From: Clostridium paraputrificum
GTDB taxonomy: Bacteria; Bacillota; Clostridia; Clostridiales; Clostridiaceae
Assembly: GCF_900447045.1 (NCBI RefSeq)
Contig: NZ_UAWH01000014.1
Span: 1,176,501-1,240,500, forward strand
Direction: 5' to 3'
Length of the DNA stretch: 64,000 nt
Both the position numbers and the translations under genes were made by a program. Positions 16,629-25,897 of this stretch are shown piece by piece. The notes below the pieces were generated by a model that was not told the origin of the DNA, did not search any database, and was given only the letters and a program-made list of their open reading frames with translations. Position 1 is the stretch's first letter, and every line of letters begins with the position of its first letter.

Positions 16629-16698
16629 AAATCTTTTTTCTGTAAGGTGATATATTATAGACATCCAAAGAAAACATTTACAGAAAAGAGGTATGTAT

Positions 16699-18027
16699 AT
16701 GAAGAAAAATGCAGTAGTTATAGTAGGTGCAGGAAGCACACACACACCAGGAATAATTCAAAGTTTATTACAAAAGAAGGATGAATTTCCTTTAAGAAAA
16801 TTAGCTTTATTTGATATCGATGAAAAGAGATTAAATTTAGTATATGATATCATGAAGCAATTCATTAATGAAACTTATCCAGGTCTTGAGGTTGTAGTTA
16901 CAACAGACGAAGAAGAAGCTTATACAGATATAGATTTTGTATTTGCTCAAATTCGTCAAGGTGGATTAAAGTTAAGAAGTTCAGATGAAAAGATTCCATT
17001 AAAATATGGAGTAGTTGGGCAAGAGACTTGTGGTCCTGGAGGATCAATTTCTTATGGAATGCGTTCAATTCCAGCTATAATTCATATCATAAAAATGGCA
17101 AAAAAGTATTCTCCAAATTGTTGGATTTTGAATTATTCAAACCCAGCAGCAGTTGTTGCAGAGGCTACAAGAAGAGAGTTCAATAATGAAAGAATACTAA
17201 ATATATGTGATATGCCAACAGCAATTCTGTTATCTTACTCTAAGATGTTAGGCTTAGATAGCTGGCAATCACTAGATCCATGTTATTTTGGATTAAATCA
17301 CTTTGGGTGGTTCACAGCTTTATATGATAAAGAAGGAAAGGATCGTTTACCAGAATTAAGAGAAATGATATTAACTTCTGGTATGACAGCTTGCAGTGAT
17401 AAGCATCATAAAGATAAGGATTGGCAAAAAACATGGAAGCAATATGCAGAGATAGTTAAGGATTATCCTGACTTCTTACCAAACAGCTATCTTCAATACT
17501 ATTTATATTCATCAGAAATGGTAGCCAAAATGGATATAAATCGTACAAGAGCAGATATGGTTATAGAAGGACGTGAACAAGAAATGTTTGCAGAACACAA
17601 GAAATATTTAGAGTCACCAGAAAGCTACAAGAGTCCATTACAAGAGTTTACAGTATTTGGCGATTTTATAGTTGATGCAGCTTCATCTATTGCATACAAT
17701 AAGGGAGAACGTTTCTTAGTAATTGTAGAAAATAATGGAGCTATCCCTAATATGCCAGCAGATGCAATGGTAGAAGTACCAGCATATATACGTTCATGGG
17801 GGCCAGAGCCAGTGTCAATTCCTGCAATACCAACCTTCCATAAAGGAATGATGGAAAATCAATTAGCTTCAGAAAAATTAGCTGTAGATGCTTATTTTGA
17901 AAATTCTTATGATAAAGCATTACAAGCTATAGCTATAAACAAAACAGTACCATCTACAACAGTTGCAAGAAAAATTTTAGATGACTTAATTGAGGCAAAC
18001 GGTGATTATTGGCCAACATTAAAATAA
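16699..18027 (+). CDS. 6-phospho-alpha-glucosidase (GH4)
   Basis: GH4 enzyme that hydrolyses alpha-glucoside 6-phosphates (for example maltose 6-phosphate) using NAD and a divalent metal through a redox mechanism. The Rossmann start is VVIVGAGSTHTPGI; CDMP at residues 170-173 is the signature that separates alpha- from beta-specific GH4 enzymes (CN[VI]P); NHFGW follows. Length 442 is normal for GlvA/MalH-type enzymes. ATG 16699 is chosen (AAGAGG 7 bp upstream); the Met at 16693 is too close to that site. It is followed 25 bp later by an alpha-glucoside EIICB, so imported phospho-disaccharide is its substrate. Confidence 0.9.
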   Translation: MKKNAVVIVGAGSTHTPGIIQSLLQKKDEFPLRKLALFDIDEKRLNLVYDIMKQFINETYPGLEVVVTTDEEEAYTDIDFVFAQIRQGGLKLRSSDEKIPLKYGVVGQETCGPGGSISYGMRSIPAIIHIIKMAKKYSPNCWILNYSNPAAVVAEATRREFNNERILNICDMPTAILLSYSKMLGLDSWQSLDPCYFGLNHFGWFTALYDKEGKDRLPELREMILTSGMTACSDKHHKDKDWQKTWKQYAEIVKDYPDFLPNSYLQYYLYSSEMVAKMDINRTRADMVIEGREQEMFAEHKKYLESPESYKSPLQEFTVFGDFIVDAASSIAYNKGERFLVIVENNGAIPNMPADAMVEVPAYIRSWGPEPVSIPAIPTFHKGMMENQLASEKLAVDAYFENSYDKALQAIAINKTVPSTTVARKILDDLIEANGDYWPTLK

Positions 18028-18052
18028 AGAACGAAAGATAAGGGGGATTTTC

Positions 18053-19612
18053 ATGGATAAGAAAAAAATATTTAGCTCATTTCAAAAACTAGGTAAAGTT
18101 CTAATGGCACCTGTTTTACTTTTACCTATTTCAGGTATTCTTGTTGGTGTTGGTAGTGCATTTACAAATGCTAGCTTAGTTGAAGTTGCACCTTTTTTAG
18201 GGAATAGTTTCTTTTCTCTTATATTCCAATTAATGAAGGATGCAGGTAACGTTGTAAATAATAATATTTCAATTATTTTTGCTATATGTATTGCGTATGG
18301 ATATGCTAAGTCTGAAAAAGCTACAGCAGCATTATCAGGTTTCTTAGGATATATGACAATGAATACAATAATGGGAAGTTTTTTAATTGCTAGAGGTGTT
18401 ATAGATACAAGCAATTTAATAACTGGGCAAAAAGCAATTTTAGGTGTAACTACTTTAGATACTGGTGTATTTGGTGGTATTATAATTGGTCTTATAGTAA
18501 GTTATCTTCATAATAAGTATTATAAGATACAATTACCTCCAGTATTAGGTATCTTTAATGGAACACGTTTTATACCTGCAATTACAATTATAGTTTCTAG
18601 TTTTGTAGGTATTGGGTTATCGTTTATATTTCCTCCTATACAAAATGCTTTAGAGCTATCTTCTGAATTTATTAATTCAACAGGTGTGTTTGGAGCATTT
18701 GTATACGGATTTGCAGAGCGTATGTTATTGCCTTTTGGGTTACATCACTTTATATATCTTCCATTCTTCTTTACATCTCTTGGTGGTGTAATGGAAATTG
18801 GAGGTCAAACAGTAGAGGGAGCTGTAAATATATATAATGCAATATTAAATACCCCTGGTGCTATGTTTGATATTAATATAAGTAGATATGTAATGAATGG
18901 TAAAGTATTATTTGCTATGTTTGGTTTAACAGGTGCGGCACTTGCAATATATAAGACTGCAAAGAAGGAAAATAGAAAGAAAGTAGCATCTCTTATGATA
19001 GCAGCAGTTATACCTTGTGCACTTATGGGAATTACTGAACCACTAGAGTATAGTTTCCTTTTCGTAGCACCTATGCTATTTGGAGTTCATGCTTTATTGT
19101 CAGGAATAGCTTATGTATTAACATATATAGTTCAATTTAATGTAGCAGGACCATCAGCCTTTGGAGGACCATTATTATCATGGATATTCAATGGAATATT
19201 AAATGCGGATAAGGGATCTAACTGGTATTGGTTACCTATACTTGGAATAGTCTATTTTGCAGTTTACTATTATGTATTCAAATTTGTAATTATTAAATTC
19301 AATTTAAAAACCCCTGGAAGAGAAGTTGTAGATGTAGAAGAAAATGCAGTAAGTGAAAGTAATACAGGAGATTTAATTCCTAGAATAGTAGAAGCTGTTG
19401 GTGGCAAAGATAATATTTTAAAAGTAGAAGCATGTTTTACTAGATTACGCTTAACACTAAAAGACACCTCGGTAATAGAAAAAGATGAGTATTTCAAAAA
19501 CGAATTATCTGCTAATGGAATAGTTAAGGTTGCTCAAGGTGTACAAATTATTTATGGTAATAAAGCTTCTGTTTATAAAACTGAAATGAGAGAATATTTA
19601 GGTATTGAATAA
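18053..19612 (+). CDS. PTS alpha-glucoside transporter EIICB
   Basis: Inner-membrane PTS permease of the glucose superfamily. The EIIC part (1-420) has about ten hydrophobic segments and the motifs GFAERMLLPFGLHH and GITEPLEYSFLF; the EIIB part (about 435-519) has the phosphorylation site Cys461 in EACFTRLRLTLKD. There is no EIIA domain, so a separate EIIA-Glc-like protein must donate phosphate. Length 519 matches GlvC/MalB types. The start has AAGGGGG upstream. Partner of the GH4 enzyme; a terminator follows at 19623. Confidence 0.9.
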   Translation: MDKKKIFSSFQKLGKVLMAPVLLLPISGILVGVGSAFTNASLVEVAPFLGNSFFSLIFQLMKDAGNVVNNNISIIFAICIAYGYAKSEKATAALSGFLGYMTMNTIMGSFLIARGVIDTSNLITGQKAILGVTTLDTGVFGGIIIGLIVSYLHNKYYKIQLPPVLGIFNGTRFIPAITIIVSSFVGIGLSFIFPPIQNALELSSEFINSTGVFGAFVYGFAERMLLPFGLHHFIYLPFFFTSLGGVMEIGGQTVEGAVNIYNAILNTPGAMFDINISRYVMNGKVLFAMFGLTGAALAIYKTAKKENRKKVASLMIAAVIPCALMGITEPLEYSFLFVAPMLFGVHALLSGIAYVLTYIVQFNVAGPSAFGGPLLSWIFNGILNADKGSNWYWLPILGIVYFAVYYYVFKFVIIKFNLKTPGREVVDVEENAVSESNTGDLIPRIVEAVGGKDNILKVEACFTRLRLTLKDTSVIEKDEYFKNELSANGIVKVAQGVQIIYGNKASVYKTEMREYLGIE

Positions 19613-19622
19613 TTACATAAAG

Positions 19623-19655
19623 ATATAGGGTAGTTTATGCTATCCTATATTTTTG
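19623..19655 (+). terminator. Terminator after EIICB
   Basis: An 11-bp stem ATATAGGGTAG/CTATCCTATAT followed by TTTTTG. It separates the structural genes from the regulator gene. Confidence 0.7.
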
Positions 19656-19703
19656 TATTATAATATATATTTAATAGTTATAGATAGATAAATGGAGGAA
19701 GGT

Positions 19704-20510
19704 ATGTATTCATTTTTTTCTAACTTAAAAAGATGTGTAGAAGAAATAACAGAGTATTCTTCTACAGATAGCTATATAGCACAGTACATTTTACATAACC
19801 ATGAAATAATACCTAACATGACTATATTTGATATTGCAAAAGCATGTAACACCTCACCTTCTACAATAACAAGGTTTTGCAAAAGGGTTAATAATTCAAG
19901 CTTTAAGGAGTTAAAAGAGGATGTTATTGTTTATAATGAGTTTCTTCAGGATGAGATAAGCAATAGAAGTGTTAAAAGTGGTAAAGAAAATAGGAATAGT
20001 AATTCTATATTGAATGGGTATTTTAAGGCACTTAATAAGTCATTTGTAGAAACAAAAGAACTTATTGATGAAAAGAAGCTGATTAAAGCTGTTCACTGGA
20101 TTGAAGAAGCTAAGGGGATTTATGTCTTTGGCAGCTCTTTTTCTAATATTGTTGCTAAAAATTTCAGCGAAAAATTTACAAGGTTAAATAAGACTGCTTA
20201 TTCGTTTCCAACTTTAAAAAGCCAGATACTTGCAATAGAAAGTATGAGTGAGGATGATATTGCAGTAATTATATCATTTTCTGGAACAACACGACATATT
20301 AAGCAAATAAATAAACTTTTAAAAGAAAAGAATATAAAGATAATTTGGATTACATCACAAAATGAAATTAAGAATTCTTTTAGAGAAATTAGATTATTAG
20401 TAAGTACTTTAAAAATGGAGGAGTTTCAAACATCAATTATTCAAGATCATGCACTAAATAGCATTGTAGATATATTATATATTTATTGTGTATACCTATA
20501 TACTAGTTGA
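19704..20510 (+). CDS. RpiR-family transcription regulator (alpha-glucoside locus)
   Basis: Residues ~1-80 form the N-terminal helix-turn-helix (IFDIAKACNTSPSTITRFCKRV) and ~110-250 an SIS sugar-phosphate-binding domain (IYVFGSSFSNIVAKNF, DIAVIISFSGTTRHI). RpiR proteins sense sugar phosphates, here presumably the phospho-alpha-glucoside. The ATG at 19704 has GGAGGAAGG directly upstream; an in-frame Met at 19692 lies within that site and is rejected. The gene has its own transcription start region after the terminator at 19623. Whether it activates or represses cannot be seen. Confidence 0.87.
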   Translation: MYSFFSNLKRCVEEITEYSSTDSYIAQYILHNHEIIPNMTIFDIAKACNTSPSTITRFCKRVNNSSFKELKEDVIVYNEFLQDEISNRSVKSGKENRNSNSILNGYFKALNKSFVETKELIDEKKLIKAVHWIEEAKGIYVFGSSFSNIVAKNFSEKFTRLNKTAYSFPTLKSQILAIESMSEDDIAVIISFSGTTRHIKQINKLLKEKNIKIIWITSQNEIKNSFREIRLLVSTLKMEEFQTSIIQDHALNSIVDILYIYCVYLYTS

Positions 20511-20585
20511 TACAACTTGGCGTTTTCTAGCTTTTTTATAAAGTGTGGTAAAATATAAGAATAATAGAAAAGGGTTTGTATAAGG

Positions 20586-20708
20586 GTGGAAATAGTTACA
20601 TATGAACATAAAGCACATTATTATGAAACAGATCAAATGGGAATAGTTCATCATAGCAATTATATTAGATTTTTGCAGTTTCTTTTTTTTTGTGTGGGGT
20701 TTGTATGA
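20586..20708 (+). pseudogene. Truncated 4HBT-type acyl-CoA thioesterase
   Basis: GTG start then EHKAHYYETDQMGIVHHSNYIRF, the very characteristic N-terminus of YbgC-like hotdog thioesterases, including the catalytic-Asp region (ETDQMGIVHHSNY). After about 30 residues similarity stops (LQFLFFCVGFV) and a TGA ends the frame. The remaining ~100 residues of a normal protein are absent, so this is a remnant left by a deletion. Confidence 0.65.
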
Positions 20709-20755
20709 AAAATAGTTAAGATTATTTCATATATATTAATGAGGGGGTAATATGT

Positions 20756-20875
20756 ATGAAATTGTATAAGGTAATAGTAAAAGAGATTCATCCTGATGTA
20801 TGTAAAGAGAATGGTACTGAAGAGGTAATGGCAGAACTAACAAGCATTTATAATAAGATGGTATATTATGAATAA
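20756..20875 (+). CDS. 39-residue J-domain-like peptide
   Basis: The frame encodes MKLYKVIVKEIHPDVCKENG followed by EEVMAELTSIYNKMVYYE. It looks like helix II, the HPD loop and helix III of a DnaJ J-domain (VKEIHPDVCKENGTEEVMAELTSIYNK). GAGGGGG lies 9 bp before the ATG and the next gene overlaps its last 8 bases. It could be a trimmed remnant of a J-domain gene or a real small protein that modulates DnaK; both are open. Confidence 0.45.
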   Translation: MKLYKVIVKEIHPDVCKENGTEEVMAELTSIYNKMVYYE

Positions 20876-21332
20876 TAAGAGTGTGATTGTATTTAGTTCT
20901 GATATAAGAGGTATAAACTATAAGATGCCTGAAAGAGCAAAGGATTTAGATAAAACTACTGTTAAGAAGATTACTAATGCAATAAATTATGGTAAAACAG
21001 ATAGTAGAGGACTTATTTGGATAAATTGTTCAACTATTCATACTGTATTAAGAGTAAGAAGAAAGGTAGATGCAAGACATTTATTAGAAACAATTGATTC
21101 AAAATATAAAACAACCTATGAAGGGGCAGAATATGTATTGTGGTCAAGCCTTATATCTATAGTTGAAAGAAGAAGGGAAGAAAATCCTAAAAACAGATAT
21201 TTATCATTAGTTATGGAGATATTAAACGAAATAAATGAAAGTGATGATATACAGTTGTTGAGGTTAAGACCCAAAAATTTAATTGAGAAAAGGGTTAAAC
21301 AAGTGGGAGATAGATGTGAAAAGTTCTGTTAG
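20868..21332 (+). CDS. Unknown 154-residue protein
   Basis: Not recognised. It is a soluble, basic, mixed alpha/beta-looking protein (Arg/Lys-rich, for example RVRRKVDARHLL and RLRPKNLIEKRVKQ) with a single C-terminal Cys pair region (GDRCEKFC). No signal peptide, membrane segment or clear catalytic motif. The ATG overlaps the preceding small frame (TATGAATAA), so translation may be coupled. A terminator follows at 21387. Confidence 0.55.
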   Translation: MNNKSVIVFSSDIRGINYKMPERAKDLDKTTVKKITNAINYGKTDSRGLIWINCSTIHTVLRVRRKVDARHLLETIDSKYKTTYEGAEYVLWSSLISIVERRREENPKNRYLSLVMEILNEINESDDIQLLRLRPKNLIEKRVKQVGDRCEKFC

Positions 21333-21386
21333 AAAGTAATGAGAATATAAAAAATATGAATAAAATATGAATATATTATTTTTTTG

Positions 21387-21429
21387 AAGAAACTAATATT
21401 AAGTTTGATTTTAGTTTCTTTTTATTTTT
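21387..21429 (+). terminator. Terminator after the unknown gene
   Basis: A 10-bp stem AAGAAACTAA/TTAGTTTCTT followed by a T-rich run. The remaining 21430-21692 holds no gene; it includes the palindrome at 21494. Confidence 0.65.
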
Positions 21430-21493
21430 GAATTAAAAAAAATTAACTTCATATACTAAAGGTTATAAAAAAGTATAAAAGTTGGGAGAGGTG

Positions 21494-21521
21494 ATTGATT
21501 AGTGTATACTAATTAATCAAT
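21494..21521. repeat. Near-perfect palindrome TGATTGATTAGT-N4-ACTAATTAATCA
   Basis: Twelve-base arms with one mismatch around GTAT, in a 490-bp intergenic stretch. A wider TGTATAC...GTATACA pair overlaps it. No T-run follows, so it is a possible protein-binding site rather than a terminator. Confidence 0.4.
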
Positions 21522-21692
21522 ATGTGGTATACAGACAAGTATTATTTGGTAAATAACATCTATATGTGCTACTTAAAATTATTAAAGAATTATAAATTTA
21601 TTAAAAGAAGTGGGCATTTGTCGGAAAAAGTGTATTAATGTTATTAATTAGTTAAATAATAATTATAAAATGTTAAAATAACAGATATAATC

Positions 21693-21751
21693 TTGTAAAA
21701 GTATGATGAATTTAGTATATTATGAGTAGAACTGTTACAAATCGGTAACAA
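21693..21751 (+). promoter_or_regulatory. Promoter with Pho-box-like / palindromic operator before the ugp-like operon
   Basis: TTGTAA (21693-21698), 17-bp spacer and TATATT (21716-21721) form a promoter. Eleven bases later CTGTTAC-AAAT-CGGTAAC (21732-21749) lies at the expected start of the message. It can be read as a palindrome TGTTAC-N6-GTAACA or as two 11-bp-spaced repeats resembling the PhoB/PhoP box (CTGTCAT-N4-CTGTCAT or TTAACA-like). Confidence 0.5.
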
Positions 21752-21819
21752 GTTTTTATGATATTTTACAAGCATACTAGGAAGACTTAAAGAAAACTAA
21801 AAATTACTAGAGGTGAAAC

Positions 21820-22890
21820 ATGATACAGATTGAAAATCTAAAAAAAGTTTATAACAACGGTTATGAAGCTTTAAAAAGCATTAATCTCGAAATTAACGAC
21901 GGTGAACTTATTTGTTTATTAGGACCAAGTGGTTGTGGGAAAACTACAATCCTTAATTTATTAGCTGGATTATTAGATCCAACAGATGGAGATATCAAGT
22001 TTGACAAGGAATCAGTTATTGATAAGCATCCTAAGGATAGAAATATAGGCTTAGTATTCCAAAACTATGCATTATATCCACATATGACTGTCTTAGAAAA
22101 TGTTATGTTCCCTCTTACAGTTGGAAATAAAAAGATGCCTAAAAAAGAGGCTGAGGAAATAGCAAGAAAATATATGAAGGTAACAAGTATAGAAGAGCTT
22201 GCTAATAAAAAACCAGGGGAAATGTCTGGTGGACAACAACAAAGAGTTGCAATTACAAGAGCACTAGTTCAAAATCCTAAGATTCTTTTACTAGATGAAC
22301 CATTAAGTAATTTAGATGCAAGATTAAGATTAAAGATTAGAGAAGAAATTAGAAGACTTGTAAAGGAAATTGGTATAACAACTGTATTCGTTACACATGA
22401 CCAAGAAGAAGCTTTATCAATAAGTGACAGAATAGTGTTAATGAATGAAGGTATAGTACAACAATTTGATGTTCCTCAAAATCTTTACCTAGAACCATCA
22501 AATCTTTTTGTTGCAAAGTTTATGGGTAACCCAATTATAAACATCTTCGAAATGGAGAAGGAAGGGAATGCCCTTAAAGCAAAAGATTTTACAATTGATT
22601 TAAGTTTACTAAATAAAGATAGATTCAAGGGTGAATTAAATGAAAGTAAGTACTTTGTAGGGATTAGACCAGAGTACTTTGAATTAAGTGAAAATCCATT
22701 ATTTAAGGCTAAGGTTGAATCAATAGAATTAATAGGAAAAGATTGTATAGTAAATTTCAATGCTAATGGTATACATGCTAAGTCAATTACTGATATTACT
22801 CGTAATGTATCAGAAGGAGACGAGTTAGGATTTGAAATTGACTACAATAGTATATACATATTCCAAGAGAATGGAGTTAGAGTGTATTAA
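21820..22890 (+). CDS. ABC transporter ATPase, UgpC/MalK type
   Basis: Cytoplasmic ATPase of a carbohydrate/glycerol-phosphate class importer. Walker A GPSGCGKTT (residues ~36-44), signature MSGGQQQR, Walker B ILLLDEPLSNLD, switch His in VFVTHDQEEA, and the C-terminal TOBE/OB regulatory domain (about 240-356) that defines the MalK/UgpC family. At 356 residues it has full length. Start ATG with AGAGGTG. First gene of a six-gene run with two permeases, an MBL-fold hydrolase, the binding protein and a phosphatase. Confidence 0.9.
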   Translation: MIQIENLKKVYNNGYEALKSINLEINDGELICLLGPSGCGKTTILNLLAGLLDPTDGDIKFDKESVIDKHPKDRNIGLVFQNYALYPHMTVLENVMFPLTVGNKKMPKKEAEEIARKYMKVTSIEELANKKPGEMSGGQQQRVAITRALVQNPKILLLDEPLSNLDARLRLKIREEIRRLVKEIGITTVFVTHDQEEALSISDRIVLMNEGIVQQFDVPQNLYLEPSNLFVAKFMGNPIINIFEMEKEGNALKAKDFTIDLSLLNKDRFKGELNESKYFVGIRPEYFELSENPLFKAKVESIELIGKDCIVNFNANGIHAKSITDITRNVSEGDELGFEIDYNSIYIFQENGVRVY

Positions 22891-22891
22891 A

Positions 22892-23773
22892 ATGAGAAAG
22901 TTAAAGTATAGAGCGGAGAATTCACCACAGGCATGGTTTTTCTTACTTCCTGCCTTAATAATAATAGGAGTATTTAGCGTATTCCCATTAATTAGAACAT
23001 TTATAATGGCCTTTCAAAAAGGTACATTAAATAGCTTAGAGTTTAATGGATTTAAGAACTTTGAAGTAGTATTATCAGATCCAAAATTCCATACAGCAAT
23101 AGGTAATACATCTCTTTATGCCTTTGTTGTTGTACCTGTTGGATTAATTATTTCAATGTTTATTGCAGTTACAATATATGAAAAGATTAAGCGTAAAGAT
23201 GTGTTTGAAACAATTTTCTTTATACCTTACTTAACAAGTATTATAGCAGTTGGTATTGTATTTAGATTTTTATTAAATGGAGAGTATGGATTTGTTAACT
23301 ATATATTAGGATTATTTAATGTAGGACCATTTAATTTCTTAGATGATCCATCTATGAGTATGATTACGTTAATTATATTTGGTATATGGTCAGGACTTGC
23401 ATTTAATATAATAATACTTCTTTCAGGTTTAAGAAATATTGATGATAGTTATTACAAGGTTGCAGATATGTTTGGAGCAACTAAGAGACAACAATTTTTC
23501 AGAATAACTTTACCTCAAATGATACCAATTATTACATTCTTATTAATGGTTAACTTCATTAATGCATTTAAGGTATATGCACAGGTATTCTCTATATTCA
23601 ACGGAAAAGCAGGTATAGCAGATAGTGCAACTACAGCAGTATTCTATATCTTTAATAAGTTCTATGTAGAAAATAGATATGGTCAAGGTATGGCAGCAGC
23701 AGTTATCTTATTTATACTAATTCTATTGTTTACATTAATTCAAAATCGTATATTAAAAAGAATATCTAAGTAG
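22892..23773 (+). CDS. ABC permease, UgpA/MalF type
   Basis: A 293-residue permease with six hydrophobic segments and the EAA loop YKVADMFGATKRQQFFRITLPQM (about residues 190-212), which contacts the ATPase. The start MRKLKYRAENSPQAW lies 1 bp after the ATPase stop; a longer in-frame extension into the ATPase gene is rejected because the protein then begins with unrelated sequence. Weak GGAG site upstream, suggesting coupling. Confidence 0.88.
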   Translation: MRKLKYRAENSPQAWFFLLPALIIIGVFSVFPLIRTFIMAFQKGTLNSLEFNGFKNFEVVLSDPKFHTAIGNTSLYAFVVVPVGLIISMFIAVTIYEKIKRKDVFETIFFIPYLTSIIAVGIVFRFLLNGEYGFVNYILGLFNVGPFNFLDDPSMSMITLIIFGIWSGLAFNIIILLSGLRNIDDSYYKVADMFGATKRQQFFRITLPQMIPIITFLLMVNFINAFKVYAQVFSIFNGKAGIADSATTAVFYIFNKFYVENRYGQGMAAAVILFILILLFTLIQNRILKRISK

Positions 23774-23781
23774 GTGAAGAG

Positions 23782-24600
23782 ATGAAAAAGTTTAATTCAG
23801 TTTTGTCAAAAACATTCATTCTTATAATGGCATTAATTACGTTATTTCCTTTTGTATATATGATTCTAGCAAGTTTCATGACATATCAAGAGGCAACAAG
23901 TATACCGCCAACATTGATTCCTGAAAAGTTCAACTGGAGCAATTTTTCAGAAGCAATGAAGCAAGCACCATTTGTTAGATATTTCTTTAATACAATTTTA
24001 GTTTCAGGAATATCAACAATAGGTACAGTTTTAACTTCAGTTTTAGCAGCTTTTGCTTTAGTAAAGTTAGAATTTAGATTTAAGAATCTTTTAGTTTTAG
24101 TTATGGCAGCATTATTAATGGTTCCATATGAAGTTACAGTATTTACAAATTATCAAACAATTGCACAATTTGGATTATTAAATACATACACAGCTTTAAT
24201 AGTTCCATCACTTGCAAGTGTCTTTTATATATTCTATCTAAAAGAGTATTTAACTAGTATTCCAATATCTTATTATAAGGCAGCAAAGGTAGATGGATGT
24301 GGAGATTTAGAGTTCATAAGAAGAATTTTAGTTCCATTAGGTAAGCCAGCTTTATTCACAATGGGAATATTAAGCTTCATTAATGGGTGGAATTCATTCC
24401 TATGGCCAATACTAGTTACAAATAGTAAGGAAATGAGATTATTAAGTAACGGATTAAGTGCATTTGCTACTGAAAGTGGTACAAATGTTCAATTACAAAT
24501 GGCTGCTTCAACTATAGCTATAGTTCCAATACTAATTTTATATTTAGTATTTAGAAAGCAGATAATTAGAGGAGTTGTTAAGAGTGGCGTTAAAGGATAA
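23782..24600 (+). CDS. ABC permease, UgpE/MalG type
   Basis: A 272-residue second permease with six hydrophobic segments and the EAA loop YYKAAKVDGCGDLEFIRRILVP (about 175-196). The N-terminal FPFVYMILASF and ...GWNSFLWPIL segments are family-typical. AGGTGAAGAG site upstream of ATG. Its 3' end overlaps the start of the MBL-fold gene by 17 bp. Confidence 0.88.
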   Translation: MKKFNSVLSKTFILIMALITLFPFVYMILASFMTYQEATSIPPTLIPEKFNWSNFSEAMKQAPFVRYFFNTILVSGISTIGTVLTSVLAAFALVKLEFRFKNLLVLVMAALLMVPYEVTVFTNYQTIAQFGLLNTYTALIVPSLASVFYIFYLKEYLTSIPISYYKAAKVDGCGDLEFIRRILVPLGKPALFTMGILSFINGWNSFLWPILVTNSKEMRLLSNGLSAFATESGTNVQLQMAASTIAIVPILILYLVFRKQIIRGVVKSGVKG

Positions 24601-25879
24601 GAAAACTAAGATTACTTTCCACAATGGTATTTTAACTATAGGTGGAACAATTATAGAAATTGCATATGAAGATAGTCATATCTTCTTTGACTTTGGTAGT
24701 GAATATAACCCAAAGGCACCAGTGCAACCAACAGACTTACAAGGATTATTAGATGAAGGATTAGTTCCTTATTTAAACAATATGTATGACCCAAGAATTC
24801 CTTTAAAGGGATATGAATCAAAGGAAGATAGTTTTAAGAATACAGCGGTATTCCTATCACATGTTCACTTAGACCATTCAAAGATAGTTAACTATTTAAA
24901 TCCTTCAATTCCTTTATATACATTAGAAGGAACAAAGTCTTTATTAAACACTTTAAATATTAAGGATGATTTCTTATTCCCACTTCATGTTAAAGAAGGA
25001 AAGAATACAAGAGACATAATTGGTGTTAAGGAAAATGAAGTAATAAAAGTTGGAGAAATTGAAGTAAAGGTAATGCCTGTTGACCATGATGCTTATGGAG
25101 CTTGTGGCTTACTTATAAAAACTCCTGATTTAGTTATATCTTACACTGGTGATATTAGATTACATGGATATAGAGAAAATGATACATTAAACTTCTGTAA
25201 GGAAAGCGAAGGCTGTGATGTTCTTTTAATTGAAGGTGTTTCAGTATCATTCCAAGAGTTTGATGAAGATGTAAGTGATAAAGAAATATCTAATGAACCA
25301 GAATTATTAGATAAGATTAATGAAATTGTTAAGAACAATCCAGATAAACAAATAACTTTTAATTATTATATTTCTAATATTGAAAGAATTAAAAAGATAA
25401 TAGAAACTAATCCAAGAAAGGTTGTTTTAGATGCTTATTATTCTTATGTAGTTAAAGAAGCAACAGGATATCAATCATATTACTATCAATTAGATGATAA
25501 AGATTATGGATTAGATGCAGTTTATAAAATTGATTTTGAGACCCTTTTAAATGACCAAGGTGATTTCTTCTGGCAATTAGATACTCTTGCCTTAGAACAT
25601 ATAGATAAACTTAAGGAAGGTGGAATTTATATTCACTCGAATGCTGTTCCATTAGGTGATTTTGATCCAGCTTATGAAAAGTTCATAGACAATCTTGAAT
25701 CACACAAAATTGAATTTGTCAGAACTTCTTGTAGTGGTCATGCTCATCCAAATGACTTGATTAAGATAATTAACTTAATTAAGCCTAAGCTTTTAGTGCC
25801 TATACATTCATATCGTCCAGAGAAACTTTATAATGAAAATGGCGATAGACTATTACCAGAGAAAAAACAAACAATATAA
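24584..25879 (+). CDS. MBL-fold metallo-hydrolase (RNase J/beta-CASP-like), transporter-associated
   Basis: A 431-residue metallo-beta-lactamase-fold protein with the metal site SHVHLDHSKI (H-x-H-x-D-H), a later VDHDAYG and SYTGDIRLHG, and C-terminal SCSGHAHPNDL and PIHSYRPE, matching motifs of the RNase J/beta-CASP branch. Its length is shorter than RNase J (~550), so a nuclease role is not assured; it could be a phosphodiesterase acting on the imported compound. GTG 24584 is chosen since GAGGAG lies 9 bp upstream; an alternative TTG is at 24575. Being embedded between permease and binding-protein genes is unusual and points to processing of the transported substrate. Confidence 0.72.
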   Translation: MALKDKKTKITFHNGILTIGGTIIEIAYEDSHIFFDFGSEYNPKAPVQPTDLQGLLDEGLVPYLNNMYDPRIPLKGYESKEDSFKNTAVFLSHVHLDHSKIVNYLNPSIPLYTLEGTKSLLNTLNIKDDFLFPLHVKEGKNTRDIIGVKENEVIKVGEIEVKVMPVDHDAYGACGLLIKTPDLVISYTGDIRLHGYRENDTLNFCKESEGCDVLLIEGVSVSFQEFDEDVSDKEISNEPELLDKINEIVKNNPDKQITFNYYISNIERIKKIIETNPRKVVLDAYYSYVVKEATGYQSYYYQLDDKDYGLDAVYKIDFETLLNDQGDFFWQLDTLALEHIDKLKEGGIYIHSNAVPLGDFDPAYEKFIDNLESHKIEFVRTSCSGHAHPNDLIKIINLIKPKLLVPIHSYRPEKLYNENGDRLLPEKKQTI

Positions 25880-25897
25880 CTATGCGGAGGGAAGAGC

